A DNA stretch of 64,000 bases, from NCBI GenBank assembly GCA_002914845.1, contig JXTC01000055.1, positions 62,001-126,000 of the forward strand, given 5' to 3'. Both the position numbers and the translations under genes were made by a program. The notes under the pieces were generated by a model. The model was not told the origin of the DNA. It searched no databases and saw only the letters and a list, made by a program, of their open reading frames with translations. The DNA comes from Trema orientale. Lineage: Eukaryota; Streptophyta; Magnoliopsida; Rosales; Cannabaceae. Shown here in pieces: positions 1 through 11,601 of the stretch (position 1 is the stretch's first letter; every line of letters starts with the position of its first letter).

Positions 1-774
1 TGCTCTACTCCTCAATCTTCAGCCTATGATCAGAATCATCCCTCCTCAATCAGCCTACGATCTCACTGGAGAAGCAAACACATACCCTTGGACCAATTCG
101 ATTTTATTGTGAGGTTGAGGATTAATGGTGAAGTTTGCATCGAATTGCTTGAATTTAGGTAGACAATTTTCGAATCATTTGGTGTAAAGTGATTGTTTTG
201 CTATTTTTGAAATTCAATTTATTGTTTAATTTTGTAATAGATTTTGTGCAAATTGATTTGGGTAAACTATTTTGTGATTTAGGAAAATTTATTACCATAT
301 GACTAATAATCTATTATGTTATTTTGATATTGAATTTTTTTTGTATTTTAGTACATATCCATTATTGTTGTTCATGAAATCGATTAGATACGTTAAGGTA
401 ACTAGAGTAAGAAGGTTAATTATTTTTTCTTTCTGAAGATCGTTTTTTACTATGTTTATCAAGTAAATAAGTAAGTGATACTAGTAAATTAATTATATAC
501 AACGATAAAATAGCCATATACAGCGGTAAACTAATTATATGCATAGATAGATTAATTTTTTTTTATAAGGATAAATTAATTATATACACTAGCAAATCAA
601 TAATTTACACTAGAAAATTAGTCATATAAACTAATAAATCAATTATATACACTATATTTACACTGATTAATTACTTAAATATATCGATAAATCAGTTATA
701 TATATTAGTAAATTAATCATACACTATGGTAAATCAAATATACACGTGAATAGGTTAAATTACTTAATTATGGA
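1..774. other. AT-rich flank, no gene recognised
   Basis: No open reading frame that looks genuine is present. From about 480 to 750 the DNA consists of poorly conserved short direct repeats of roughly 25-30 bp built around 'aattatatacac' and 'tagtaaatcaat', which suggests an old decayed minisatellite. The first 120 bases are less AT-rich and could be the edge of a transcribed region lying to the left, but I cannot identify one. Confidence 0.5.
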
Positions 775-1695
775 TGTTGGTGCAAAATTTCGTGCCGACA
801 CTATAGAGGAGTGTGGGAGCAAAACTTATTACCAGTCGAACTGAAAACTAGGTCAAAACTCCCTCTCCACAGGCTTGGTTCGTACCTGAGAGCATAGAGT
901 TACCCTCTCTCTTAGCTTCGGGCTCCCGAGGCTGCAATTAGGGGGAGGGGGGTGCTAGGCACCGGCGTGGTACCTGCAAAATAGTCTCCGAAGCTTAAGT
1001 TAGTAATTGGAGTTTTTGTGAGAGATGGTCTCCGGTGGAGAATAATTAATGAGAGAAATGTAAATGAGGAGAGAGTAGGGCAGAGTTTTGACCTGTCAGT
1101 TTTCAGCCACCCTTTGGAGTGGCGATTGGCCACCTTTATATAGGCAAACTTCAGAGCGCATCAGTGCCGTTGGATCATCTTGGGAAGAGAGTGTTGTCCA
1201 TCTAGCCCTCGATCCTTGTGTATTTAATATGCGACCTATACGGCCGTGGTGCTTTAATCACCGACATATGCTCTTATTCCCACACCCTAGGTCGAGGGCC
1301 ACTAATGGCTGTCAGAGGCGTGGGTGTAGGCATAGCCCATACTTTATGAGGTTCGGAGCGGTTATGGACCATTGACGACATCGAGGAGTTTGCAACTCTC
1401 GAGGTGCATCGAGACGTCGGGGTGTCCTGCCTTGAGACTAAGCAGGCCTCTTGGTAGGGGTCTAACAACCTTCTTGGTAGAGGTCAGACAGCCCTCTTGG
1501 TCACGAGGTCAGGTCGTCCTCTTGGTATAGAGACTGACAGCCCTCTTGGTAGAGAGACAGCCCTCTTGGTCGCAAGGTCAGATCGCCCTCTTGGTAGAGG
1601 TCTGACAGCCCTCTTAGTATCGAGGTCAGGACGCCTTCTTGATAGAGGTCTGACAGCCCTCTTTCTCATCCCTTTTCAGGCTCGGGGTCTTCACC
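775..1695 (-). repeat. 3' LTR of the Tat element
   Basis: It matches 16038-16974 along its length. On the minus strand the LTR should begin TG (CA at 16973-16974 in the other copy, CC here) and ends with CA at 775-776. A minus-strand TATA box (TATATAAA) lies at 1135-1142 and is conserved in the other LTR at 16393-16400. Positions 1444-1665 carry direct subrepeats built on 'ctcttggtagaggtctgaca'. Confidence 0.85.
1444..1665. repeat. Short tandem subrepeats inside LTR
   Basis: Repeated units of roughly 20-30 bp based on 'ccctcttggtagaggtctga' and a variant 'ctcttggtatcgaggtc'. The equivalent block in the other LTR is 16700-16945, with a different number and arrangement of units, so the array has changed since insertion. 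Confidence 0.75.
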
Positions 1696-1716
1696 CGAAT
1701 TTTCCCCTTTGCCCTC
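1696..1716 (-). other. Polypurine tract of the Tat element
   Basis: On the minus strand this reads as a purine-rich run (AAAGGGGAAAA core) directly upstream of the 3' LTR boundary, the expected plus-strand priming site of an LTR retrotransposon. Confidence 0.65.
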
Positions 1717-2160
1717 GAGTCTTATACTTGGCGATGAAAATCACCCACAACAGTTGCCCCATAGCTCGAAGTATCAAGTCTCGTCTTGATCGTCGGGCTT
1801 CTTGGCACGAGGGCTTTTTGTTTTGGCCATCGAGGTGATTAGACCCGAGGTCAGGAAAAGCTGTGACCTGAAGTTACGAGCCATCACGTAGTCGGGCGTG
1901 TAGAACAGAGGCAGACGCATTTATGCTGACCCCTCGGTGTCGACCACCTGCAGTCGGCCACGTGGCTTCTTGGCATGCGACAGCCATTCTACCCTTAGTG
2001 TAGTGACGTTATCCTGGAATGCTCAGTTTGATCCGGGCTGTTTGTTTTGAAACCAACAGCTCGGATTAGCCCTGAGGCACTCCGTGCTTTAAAATGTGAC
2101 ACCTCGCCTTCGGGGTGCCCTCAGCCGTTGGATTAATCGCACTGCTAGGATCATTTCATT

Positions 2161-2177
2161 CATTGGTCCTATAAATA
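2161..2177 (+). promoter_or_regulatory. TATA box, with CCAAT in reverse, for the antisense ORF
   Basis: TATAAATA lies at 2170-2177 with 'cattgg' (reverse CCAAT) at 2161-2166. It points toward the plus-strand ORF at 2263-4829, opposite to the element's own LTR promoter. Spacing to the first ATG (2263) is about 90 bases. This is a motif match, with no expression evidence. Confidence 0.5.
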
Positions 2178-2262
2178 CCCTTCCCTTCCTCTTCTTCTCC
2201 ATTTTTCCTCTGCACTTCATCGTTTTGAGCCTTTGCTTTGATTAGCTTTCTCTTCTGCCTAT

Positions 2263-4829
2263 ATGGCTCTTTCTATTTTGGCAATCCTAGGCCATTCTTC
2301 TCCACTCTTGGGCTTTGCTCCATTCACCCACCACCCATTTAAGTGAGTATTTCCTCTTTATTACCTTTATTTCTCTTCTTTTCTTCCATCATTGGGTTTT
2401 TTTTGAACTGTTTTCATGGCGAATCGCGGCAATATGACGAAATCAAGGCAGTGGCGAGCAGTAGCAGTACTTCATCGTCTACTAGGGACGTCTTGCGAGA
2501 CTTCGGGCTCTCGGATAGGGAGGAGCCTGAGGTCATGGTAACTCAGGTGAGGCACCGAGTGCCAATAGACCTCGACCCCTTTGAGGCAGAAGCCGGTCGA
2601 GACGCCCCTGACAGAAGTTCGCTATCTCAGAATCTGTATAGAAGTGCTGACCCCGAGGGCCAGCCTCAAGAATCGACGGTCTCATAGACCTCATCCTCGT
2701 CCTCGGGGGCAAATGAAAAAGGTGAGGACGGTCCCGAGGTCTCAGGCCATGAGGTCAATGACGCCTTCTTAGCAGACTCAGACAATGAGTTCGGGGTAGA
2801 CGATGTGGTCAACACGGTCACCCTAAGAACTCTCAACAGGAACTGTAGGGACTTCATCATATTATCGGGAATGCAGATAAGGGTCATGTATGAAGGGAAA
2901 CGCCTAAATGCACCCCCGGAGGGATGGATGGCCTCATACCAGAGGTTCTTTGTCGTAGGGCTACGTTTTCCTCTTTTCCCCTTCTTCAGGCCCATCTTGT
3001 CGACTGGGGGATCACCTTGGGGTAGCTTTCCCCTAATGCGTTGAGGACCCTCGTAGGGTGTTTTATCCTCTGGAGGAAGGCCGGGCTTCCGGACCTTTCT
3101 ATTTCTGACTTTAACAACCTATTCCTCCTCCAGAAGTCTCCCAGCATCGCAGAGTCATACTACCTCCATCTGTGTTAACACAAGATCATCGAGAAGGTTC
3201 CTTTCTCATATAAAGGCTAGCATACTGAGGGCTTCTTGGTACAGCGCGACCACATGGAGTTCCCTTTCGGTCGAGTACCCCTGGGGCGGGCTCGGGTCCC
3301 AGTGAACTTCTGCAACCTCGAAGACAGGCTAGAGAGGAGACAGTGCCCAGTGCTTAGTGAGGATGAGCTTTTTAACTTACAGACCGTTCTCGCGATAGAC
3401 CCAAAGGAGTACAAATTCAAGGGCCTCTTGGCAAGCTCCACATTGGCTTCAGTGGGGTGACATCTATACCTCACCTCGAACCTAATACTGAGTAGACGTG
3501 CTGCCACCCGACTTGTCCACCCCGAGGTCGACGACATGATCCCCGAGGTGGAAGAGAGTCTTGCTGCTGTTTGTGAGGCCTTGATTCCTCAACTTCTGAG
3601 TTCTAGCACCGCGCCTCCTCGTGGCATAGTCTTAGGTTTATTTTTCTCGCAATTTTTCTTTTAGATTGAGCCTCTTAGGGCATTAATGTTTACTTGCCTC
3701 TTGGTGCAGGGATGACGTCTTCCAGCCAACAAGAGGAGAGGGATCGCGAAAACTGGACCTAGAAGAAGTCTGACCACCATCGCAGCACGCCTCGGGAGCA
3801 AGAGGAGTGCCTCCCGGTGGGAGACAGTCTTCCAGTCGAAGGCCCAGTAGTTCCAAAGCCTTCCGCCACGAGTGTACCTCACGTCTTCCCCCATCGCGTC
3901 ATACTGCCCTCGCAGCTTAGGCCTGGTACCCCTCATTCTTTGAAGAGGCGTGCTGGGGGCTCGCTGCTTCAGCAATTTGCCTCCAATAGGGCAAAGTCTA
4001 GTGCGACCCCCTCTTCTCAAGGCGAGAGCTCTCGGGCTCAAGGTCCACCCTTGGTCTTTGCGAGCACCGAGGCTCCTCATGGCGAGGATGTTCCTGCTTC
4101 GACTCCTCAGGAGTCTCCTGCTCCTCCTACGGCTCTAGCGACCACTCGGACAAGGCCTACCTCAAGCCATTCGTGAACCGATTGAGCCATCACTACACCG
4201 AGGCCTGCCTTTTGGCCTCGAAGTAGTTAGATACGATGGGGCTTGCCTCATCTATCAGCCGCAACATCTCGGGGTAAGTATCATTTTCTACCTTAACTAC
4301 TTGTCTTGCCCTCTTGGTGTATACTTGGCTGAATACAAGCTTTTTTCTCTTTTTCCCCTCAGGCCTTTGCTTAGTATGAGCTCTTAGGGCTCAGGTCATC
4401 AGGGAGCTTCAAAGGCTTACCCAGCTTTCTGAGTCTCTCGATACCCAGCTCAAGGACGCCCAATGCCATCAAAAGGAAGTGGAGGATGCCTGAGACAAGG
4501 CCCCTGAAGAGAAGAAGAAAGCTGATGAGGAGGTCTTGAAGGGTAAAGAAACCGAGGGCCAGCTGAGAAAAGAGCTCGAGAGCCTTCGGGCTGAAGCAGA
4601 GGCTAGTGTCGCTCGGGCTCAGGGCGAGGCTATGGCAGACTTCAAAAACTCGCAAGAGTTCTCGGATCTGTACTTCAGGGGCTTCATTAACTATCGCCTC
4701 GGGGTCGCGGCTAGGTTCCCTGAGGCCACGATTTACTGGTCCTTTCTCGAGGAGGCCATGGGTCCCGAGAGCTACAACACCATGATGGTGGCGACCACAA
4801 GGGCGGACCTTCCTGAGGGTGAGAACTAA
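2263..4829 (+). pseudogene. Antisense ORF of the Tat element (gypsy-type transposon protein), decayed
   Basis: This coding region runs opposite to gag-pol, between integrase and the 3' LTR. The first part, about 2430-3610, has a conserved domain with 'RFPLFPFF' and 'LPDLSISDFNNLF'. It resembles the plant 'putative gypsy-type transposon' family (Pfam Transposase_28); this is recall, not a search. A Ser/Pro-rich stretch (about 3820-4170) follows, then a coiled coil (about 4390-4640) and a short tail ending at 4829. Apparent GT-AG introns occur at about 2343-2430 (GTGAGT donor), 3618-3710 (...TTGGTGCAG acceptor; reading frame kept across it) and 4274-4362 (GTAAGT...CCCCTCAG). In-frame stops near 2686, 3036, 3176, 3759, 4174 and 4492 and at least one frame slip show that it is broken. 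The protein's function in Tat elements is unknown. Confidence 0.72.
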
Positions 4830-4841
4830 GAAGGTGTCAAG

Positions 4842-6259
4842 TGCTGGAATTGTCTAACACTTAGGACAAAAAATATACATGTATGCAAACTATAGAAAAT
4901 ACATGATCACATCATGAATGCAGCAGAAAAATAGCGGATTTAGGTTTTAAAATTTTTACATGAAAACAGTTTTCATAACCATATTACATACATATATCAT
5001 ATACAGGATCATGTATAACATNNNNNNNNNNNNNNNNNNNNNNNNNNNNNNNNNNNNNNNNNNNNNNNNNNNNNNNNNNNNNNNNNNNNNNNNNNNNNNN
5101 NNNNNNNNNNNNNNNNNNNNNNNNNNNNNNNNNNNNNNNNNNNNNNNNNNNNNNNNNNNNNNNNNNNNNNNNNNNNNNNNNNNNNNNNNNNNNNNNNNNN
5201 NNNNNNNNNNNNNNNNNNNNNNNNNNNNNNNNNNNNNNNNNNNNNNNNNNNNNNNNNNNNNNNNNNNNNNNNNNNNNNNNNNNNNNNNNNNNNNNNNNNN
5301 NNNNNNNNNNNNNNNNNNNNNNNNNNNNNNNNNNNNNNNNNNNNNNNNNNNNNNNNNNNNNNNNNNNNNNNNNNNNNNNNNNNNNNNNNNNNNNNNNNNN
5401 NNNNNNNNNNNNNNNNNNNNNNNNNNNNNNNNNNNNNNNNNNNNTAGTTGGATAGGTGAAATTACCGTAATACCCCTCCAACACCTATTTACCTTTAAGT
5501 TACCATCTTTCTATCAAGAAATAATGTTGTCGATAATTTTGTTCTCAATGGCCATTTAGACAAAATTATCAACCAATTCACAAAGTGAATACTAAGATCT
5601 TAGATTTAATTATTCCATGAATCTTGAAAGAACCTAAAGTGGCATTAATGTATAGTGTCCTTAACTATTTGTTGTTTCCATCAATTCATGAGTCATAACC
5701 TCCAATATGCCAGAGTTCACCTCTAATTTCATAGTGGTTAGTCTTTTAACAAATCAAAAGGCTACAACCCATAAAAGCAAGTCTAGTCAAACATCAAGGA
5801 TTAAGATCTACATGCTAAGAGCTAGTATGTGGTAATATAAGAATTGAGTTATGGCACTCCAATTCTTTATATTGCCTAGTCTAGTTCAATACACATAACT
5901 TGTTTATGTTGTATTAATGTTTCTATCAGAAGTCACATACTTCAATGATTTGAGATACATCATTCCCGTTGAGATAAACAAACACTACAACCTATAGTAA
6001 ATAAAGTATTCCATCTTTATTTACAGATTGTGAACTAATTCATTTAGACTTAAATAAAGAAACAAGTCTCCCCATAATTAATACTTAATCATGTTTGTTT
6101 CTTTATACACAAGTAAAATCATGGAATCTTTTTCAGATAAATAAACTATTCAACTAAGATAGTTTAATCTAGCAAATATCATAATTACATATAAGAGAGA
6201 GTTGTATATACTCAAAGGGTATAATTGAAAATCTGCTTTTTAGGACAAATATCCCAACA
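4842..6259 (-). mobile_element. Solo LTR inserted in the Tat element (family 1), with assembly gap
   Basis: The insert begins TGCTGG and ends CCCAACA, and is flanked by a perfect 5-bp duplication TCAAG (4837-4841 and 6260-6264). No coding region is present, so it is a solo LTR. Its reverse complement matches the solo LTR at 51687-53353 at both ends and through the middle (for example 5900-6050 against 51940-52090). The host antisense ORF had already ended a few bases upstream, at 4829. About 423 bases are unresolved. Confidence 0.85.
5022..5444. other. Assembly gap (423 N)
   Basis: A run of 423 N inside the solo LTR. By comparison with the related copy at 51687-53353, the missing part corresponds roughly to 52540-53170, so the true gap is probably somewhat longer than 423 bases. 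Confidence 0.95.
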
Positions 6260-6264
6260 TCAAG

Positions 6265-6700
6265 GACACAGTGAGGGGTAGCGACGGAGGAGAAGCCTGA
6301 GGGCTCTATAGAGCTATTTTCCTTTTTCTCTCTCCCTTTTTTGTATAGCCCTCGGGGCTCTTTCTTTTCTTTTTTCCCCTTTTTTTTTTTTTGCAGCCCT
6401 CAAGGCTTTGGTTATTTTGGGCCCAAGGCCATCTCTTGTAATTGCCTTCGGGCTGAAGTATTAATGAAACGACTTTCTTCCTTCTTTCGTGCTCCTATTG
6501 CTGTTTTCTTGCTTTTATTTTGGCTAAGTATGTATCCCGAATGCTTGGCTATCAACCTTTAGGATGTAGCTCCTCTTTTAGCGGCCTTGGGCTAATCTTT
6601 AGACAATAGTTTTCTCTAAGTCTGGGACATACATCTAGATAGTGTATCGCAGGGCTTGAGCTGGACTTAGGATTTAGCTTCGGTCTCAATGGCTTCAGGC
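6265..6700. other. Tat 3' untranslated region beyond the antisense ORF
   Basis: T-rich DNA with no supported coding region. It resumes the Tat sequence interrupted at 4841 and leads into the tandem array at 6709-7075. In the plus direction it would be the 3' end of an antisense transcript. Confidence 0.5.
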
Positions 6701-6708
6701 TGGTGAGA

Positions 6709-7075
6709 GGTTTAGATTTGCTTTCGTAGCCTCGGGCTGGACGGGAAGGCTTGAATTTGCCTTCGCGGCCTCGGGCCAGACGAAAGAACTTTTACTTGCC
6801 TTCGCGACCTCAGGTTGAAAGAAAGGACTTTTACCTGCCTTCCCGACCTCGGGTCGGACGAAGGGCTTGAATGTGCTTTTGCGACCTCGGGTCAAACGGA
6901 GGGCTTGAAGGTGCCTTCATGACCTCGGGTTGGACGAAGGACTTGAATGTGCCTTCGTGACCTCGGGTCGGACGAAGGGCTTGAATGTGCCTTCACGGCC
7001 TTGGGCCGGACGAAAGGACTTTTGCATGCCTTCGCGACCTCAGGTCAAACGGAAGGACTTTTACACGTCTTCTTG
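6709..7075. repeat. Tandem array of about 39-bp units in Tat 3' UTR
   Basis: Nine to ten imperfect copies of a unit with the core 'tgccttcgcgacctcggg' followed by 'tcggacgaagg' and 'cttgaatg' or 'cttttac'. The array lies just downstream (minus strand) of the end of pol. 3' UTR minisatellites are a known habit of Tat-lineage elements and sometimes seed satellite DNA. The second Tat element in this window has an unrelated array in the same place (50319-50690). Confidence 0.85.
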
Positions 7076-7211
7076 ACACTATCTGCCCCCCAAGCTTTTT
7101 CTTCACGAGGTAGTGCCGAGTAGAGGTAAAGCGTGCAACCCATTTGAAAAAGAGTGCTATTCTTATTAATAATCAAAAGAATTACACATGATTGTTCATG
7201 GGTTGTGCATC

Positions 7212-8785
7212 TTACTGATAATATTTTTTCAAGTGCTCAGCATTCCAAGGGTGCGGTAAGGCTCTCCCTTCTAATTCTTTGAGGTAGTATGTTCTAGGCC
7301 TTAAGACTTCGGTGATTTTATACGGACCTTCCCAGTTAGGGCCAAGAGACCCGGCGCCGTATTCTTAGGTATTTTGGAAGACCAACCTGAGGACCAGGTC
7401 GCCTTGGAAGGACCTTCTTTCTTTGACCTTGGAGTTGTATTGCTTTGCCGAGGTTTCTTGATATGCCTTTATCCATTCACGAGCTTCCTCTCATTTTTCT
7501 TCCAACAAGTTCAGGCTCGTAACAAGGGCTTCAGAATTCTCTTACTCGTCGAAATGTATTATTCTATGGGTGGGTACCTCTATCTCTATTGGTAGTATAG
7601 CCTCGGCACCAAAGGCGAGGGAAAACAGAGTTTCCCCTGTCCCTGTCCTCGCGGTGGTGCGGTAGGCCCATAGTACCATGGGGGGCTTATCCACCCATAT
7701 TCCTTTTAGCCCCATGATTTTCTTCTTTAAGTTCTCCTTAATTGTCTTGTTTGCAGCCTCAACTTGGCTATTGGCCTGTGGGTGTCTCCGCGAGGAGAAA
7801 GACTTATGGATTTTTAGCTCATCACACATGTCCTAGAGCTGAGATCCTTCAAATTGCTTCCGATTGCCTGTGATTATAGAGTGCGGGACCCTAAAGCGGC
7901 TGATTATATTCTTCCAAATGAAGCTAACGCACTTGGTCTCCATGATTTAGGATAAAGGTTCGACCTCTACCCACTTGGTGAAATAGTCGACGGCGACTAT
8001 TGCGAACTTCGCCTGGGCTCGAGCAATCGGCAGTGGGCCAATGAGGTCAATGCCCTACTTGGCGAAGGGCCAAGGGCTAGACACAGAGGTTAGCTTCTCC
8101 GGGGCTTGCCTCGAAATACGCACAAACCTTTGGCAGGGGTCACATTTGAGCACCAGCTCTGAGGCGTCCTTCAGCATAATGGGCCAATAGTATCCCTACC
8201 TCAGTGCCTTTTGTGCTAGGCTTCGTCCTCTTACATGGTTTCCGCAGATTCCCTCTTAGATGTCGCGAAGGACCGTCTCGGCCTCCTGGGGGCTGAGGCA
8301 CCTTAAGTAAGGTAGCCCGATTCCCTTCTTGTAAAGTGTCTTGTCGAGAATAATGTACCTTGAAGCCTGATATCGAAGACTCTTGGCCTCGGTCTTGCCT
8401 TCCGGGAGCTTCCCCTCTTCAAGGTATACACGGAGTGGAGTTATCCATGTGGATTCATCTACCATGTGGATGCCTTCTGTCCTCAGGATACTTGGCTCCG
8501 GCTGTAAACTTAGTAGTATTTCGCCCTCTAGCTTGCCTTAACATAACGCTAGGCGTGCGAGGGCATCCGCACTAGCATTTTCTTGTCTGGGAATTCTTAT
8601 GAACTCGTAGCAATCTAGCTTAGCCAGCTCAGCTTTGACCATCATCAGGTACTTGATCATGGTTTCACTCCTTGCTTGATATTCTATAGTGACATGTCCT
8701 ACTATGAGTTGTGAGTCTCAATAGATTCTTACATTTTTTTCTTCACCCTCCATTACTCCCCATAGCCCAACGAGCAGTGCTTTAT
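7212..8785 (-). pseudogene. Tat integrase and pol C-terminus (also the RNase H end), decayed
   Basis: Read on the minus strand from 8785. The first piece completes the second RNase H ('DSQLIVGHV', about 8690-8720), interrupted by the insertion at 8786-11618. Next come the integrase zinc-binding region (His pair about 8235, 'CDPCQRF' about 8135) and the rve core ('DLIGPLPIA' about 8035, 'SQVEAANKTIKENL' about 7760). The C-terminal part ends with 'LGPNWEGPYKI' (about 7340) and 'WNAEHLKKYYQ' before a stop at 7212. The core motif normally read as TDNG is TGNR here, so one of the three catalytic acids is lost. Several in-frame stops occur, for example near 8255, 8055 and 7834. It would have inserted element cDNA into chromosomes and cannot now. 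Confidence 0.85.
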
Positions 8786-9189
8786 GGGCTAGTTTGATAG
8801 AGCTATAGATTATAAGAGAAACACTTTTAGCTGTGCTGAGGGAAACATCTGCTGCAGCGTAAAGCAGCTGAGTGTTTGGTAAACTGTAATTTTAAAGTGT
8901 TGTAACTTGAAAAAGCTGTATTAAAATGTTTGGTAAACTATGTGGTTAAATAGCTGTGCAAATATAAAATGACCAAAATAGACATCAATATACAATTATG
9001 CATAATTTGGAAAAAGCTTATTGATATTTACAATTATACTTGTTTTTTATATACTACCATATATATTTTAAAAATTTGATATAGAAATAAACTCAATTAA
9101 ATTTGTTGCTTATCATTTAATATAAGTTTTAGAAACAAAATTACATTGATCATTTCATATTTGTGAATCCAAATTACATACGCTTACGT

Positions 9190-9224
<35 letters not shown>

Positions 9225-9225
<1 letters not shown>

Positions 9226-9473
9226 GGGTACCAATCCAGTAGGTATTTTCTTTTTTACCTATGCGTAGCGTAGGTACCAATTTGGCCAATAAAAAATTTA
9301 GCAAGCACATTTTTTTATTATAAAAAGTAAGAGAGAGAAAGAGCATTAATGATGTACGTCTTTTCATGCACTTCATTATAGCTGTTGGATCACCATTAGA
9401 TCAAGGGGATACCAAGGCTAAAAAAAAAAAATCCACCCATAGGTAAAAAAAAAAAAAACCTATTGGATTGGCA
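9225..9473. mobile_element. MITE, family A (copy 1)
   Basis: Inverted ends: 'gggtaccaatccagtaggt' on the left and 'cctattggattggcaacc' on the right, each followed inward by T- or A-rich DNA and 'acctatg'. It matches the MITE at 36584-36821 in inverted orientation (shared core 'agagagaaa..attaatgatg'). It sits in a TA dinucleotide run, so its target duplication cannot be read. Confidence 0.78.
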
Positions 9474-10825
9474 ACCTATATATATATGTTCGAGATGTAA
9501 TAAAGCAATCCACATAGGCCAAAATACATCTTAAGTTTTTGCTTTTGCCATCTTCATGAATACAATATATTGATGTACTCAAATGGGAAAATCTCCAAAC
9601 AATTATCATAAGCTTAATCATTTTCCTCTATTATTCACAATCCAAAACAACGAAAAAGATTACAAAGACAACTACTAGTTACCAAAAATAGTATAGAGTG
9701 TTCTCTACAATTTGTACAAGATGTAAACCACGTTTGTCAACCATGCTGAAATGGTTGCAATGCAATTAGTTAAACGAGTTAGATGTATGACATAGCGATC
9801 AAGGGTCTTAACCAAAATTTTCACTTATATAATACAAAATTAATGAAAATATTACCTCAAGATAGTAGGATTTCATGAAGCAAAATTCTTAACTGATGAA
9901 CAATCTTTAAAAAAAAATAAAATAAAATCTAGATCAGCCTTGGGGCAATGATACCACAAGCAAAACTAACAATTCCATACAAAACACCCAGAAATGAAAG
10001 AGCACGTCAAAACTATAAAGCACCAAATGCGATAACTCGCACCTTATAGAAATAAGTATCAATTCTTTGCTGCACGGACAACCCTGTTTTCAAGTCGAGA
10101 CCCACATATTTTTAGATATACAACTTGCTAGATTAAATTTAGTTAGTAATAATAAAGAAGGAAAAATCTAGATCAAGCAAGCATTCAAGGAAAGGAACAA
10201 GTCATCTTGGCCTACCCTTGCAATCTTATTAGATTAAGCAAGCATAATATTTAGATTAGGAAAACTTGGCTACTCCAATTGGAGAATTCAAGCATGACTA
10301 GATAGAATCCAAACCAATCTGAAGCACCTCACTTTAACTGATCAATTTCTATCCAAACCAATCTCTGACATTTTTCACATTTAAGTACTCCCCATTAAAA
10401 GCTCTGATTGTAAATAAATCTCACAACAAAGCTGATATTCAGTACCAACAATAGCATGAGAACCAAAACATATAAGTACAAACATGTGTATGTTTACACC
10501 AATTAGTGCATGAAAACCAAAACATACATAAGCACACACGCACCCTGAGATAGATATATATATGTATATAAGTTAATTCCAATCACGAATACAAATATTT
10601 ATTGAACAATGCCTATAAATTCAATTTCTAACATCTTTCACATTCAAGTACTCTCTGATTCTAATCTCAGACAAAAAAGTAAATATTCAGTACCAATTAG
10701 AATACTGGAATCAAAACAGATATAGACACACACATAAACATACATAATATAGAAGCAAATAGATATTGGAATATCATAATTGAGGGAGAAGAACAACAAG
10801 AAGACATACATAAGAGTAATAGTTG

Positions 10826-11200
10826 CTGAGCTCACGAAGGAAAATCTCCTTGTTTCTGTAGAAAGTGTTGATGATGAGGCTAAAAAGCTGGTTAATCTCA
10901 GCGTCAAACGCAAAGGTTTCAGTGTCTCCCATCCGAGCATCAGCCATTGATTCTGATTGAATTCCTTACTCGAAAACCAGAAAAATCAAAACCTAAAAAC
11001 ATTTGAGAATTTTACAAAAATTAATTAGCAGAATGCATGAAAATACTGAAAAAATTTTCAAAACCCAAAAATTTAATCGCGATACAATAAAAGAAAGAAG
11101 AGCAAGAGGAAAAATCTTACTGAGCTTGAATCGGCAACAAAGACACTGCCATGCTATTGATTGGTGCCAAAAAATCAACATAATGAAAATAAAATAGGCA
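10826..11200 (-). pseudogene. Captured 5' part of a cytosolic HSP90 gene
   Basis: Starting at the ATG at 10947 (minus strand), about 40 codons read as the HSP90 N-terminus: '[20 protein letters not shown]' followed by '[20 protein letters not shown]'. This is the start of the ATP-binding domain of cytosolic HSP90. One codon (Ile of 'ELISN') is missing, and similarity stops at about 10826, where unrelated DNA begins. Upstream, the minus strand looks like a real gene leader: a candidate donor after 'attcaagctcag' (about 11120), T-rich intron-like DNA, and 'ttttaggttttgatt' before the ATG. The rest of HSP90 is absent, so it cannot encode a chaperone. It appears to have been carried by the transposon at 8786-11618. 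Confidence 0.8.
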
Positions 11201-11601
11201 AAGAGAAAGTGATACAAAAAGATCGAAAGAGAGAAGAGCAAGTCTCATCATTTGCTCCAGTATATTTCAAATTTTTGATTTAGGAAAAAAAAAGGGGGGG
11301 CACTTTCAGATGGAGAAGAAGCCTGCGCGAAGAAGGTAGACGGAGGAAAGAAGATTTGTGTTTGTAGGGGTAAATGCTTGGAATTTTTACGATTAAATAA
11401 GGGTACTTTCTTCATATTGAAATGTTCATTAAAATGGGATGCAAATTCCCGCATAATTGGGAATCTGAAGTCCCCTAAGACCCGCTTCTGATTTCCGCTG
11501 GGGCTTTGGCAAAAATTCTTGAGGAATCTATATTTTGTTACTTTACCAAACACATAATTGACCATAAATTCTTTAAAAAGTGCTTTTAACTTATCCAAAA
11601 G

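Noticed and set aside
1484..1838. ORFs on both strands in the LTR, with repeated 'RPLGRG' or 'KRAVRPLPRG' peptides
   Set aside because: They are translations of LTR tandem repeats and lack conservation between the two LTRs.
4960..5559. Long ORFs on both strands across the N run
   Set aside because: They exist only because N codons do not contain stops.
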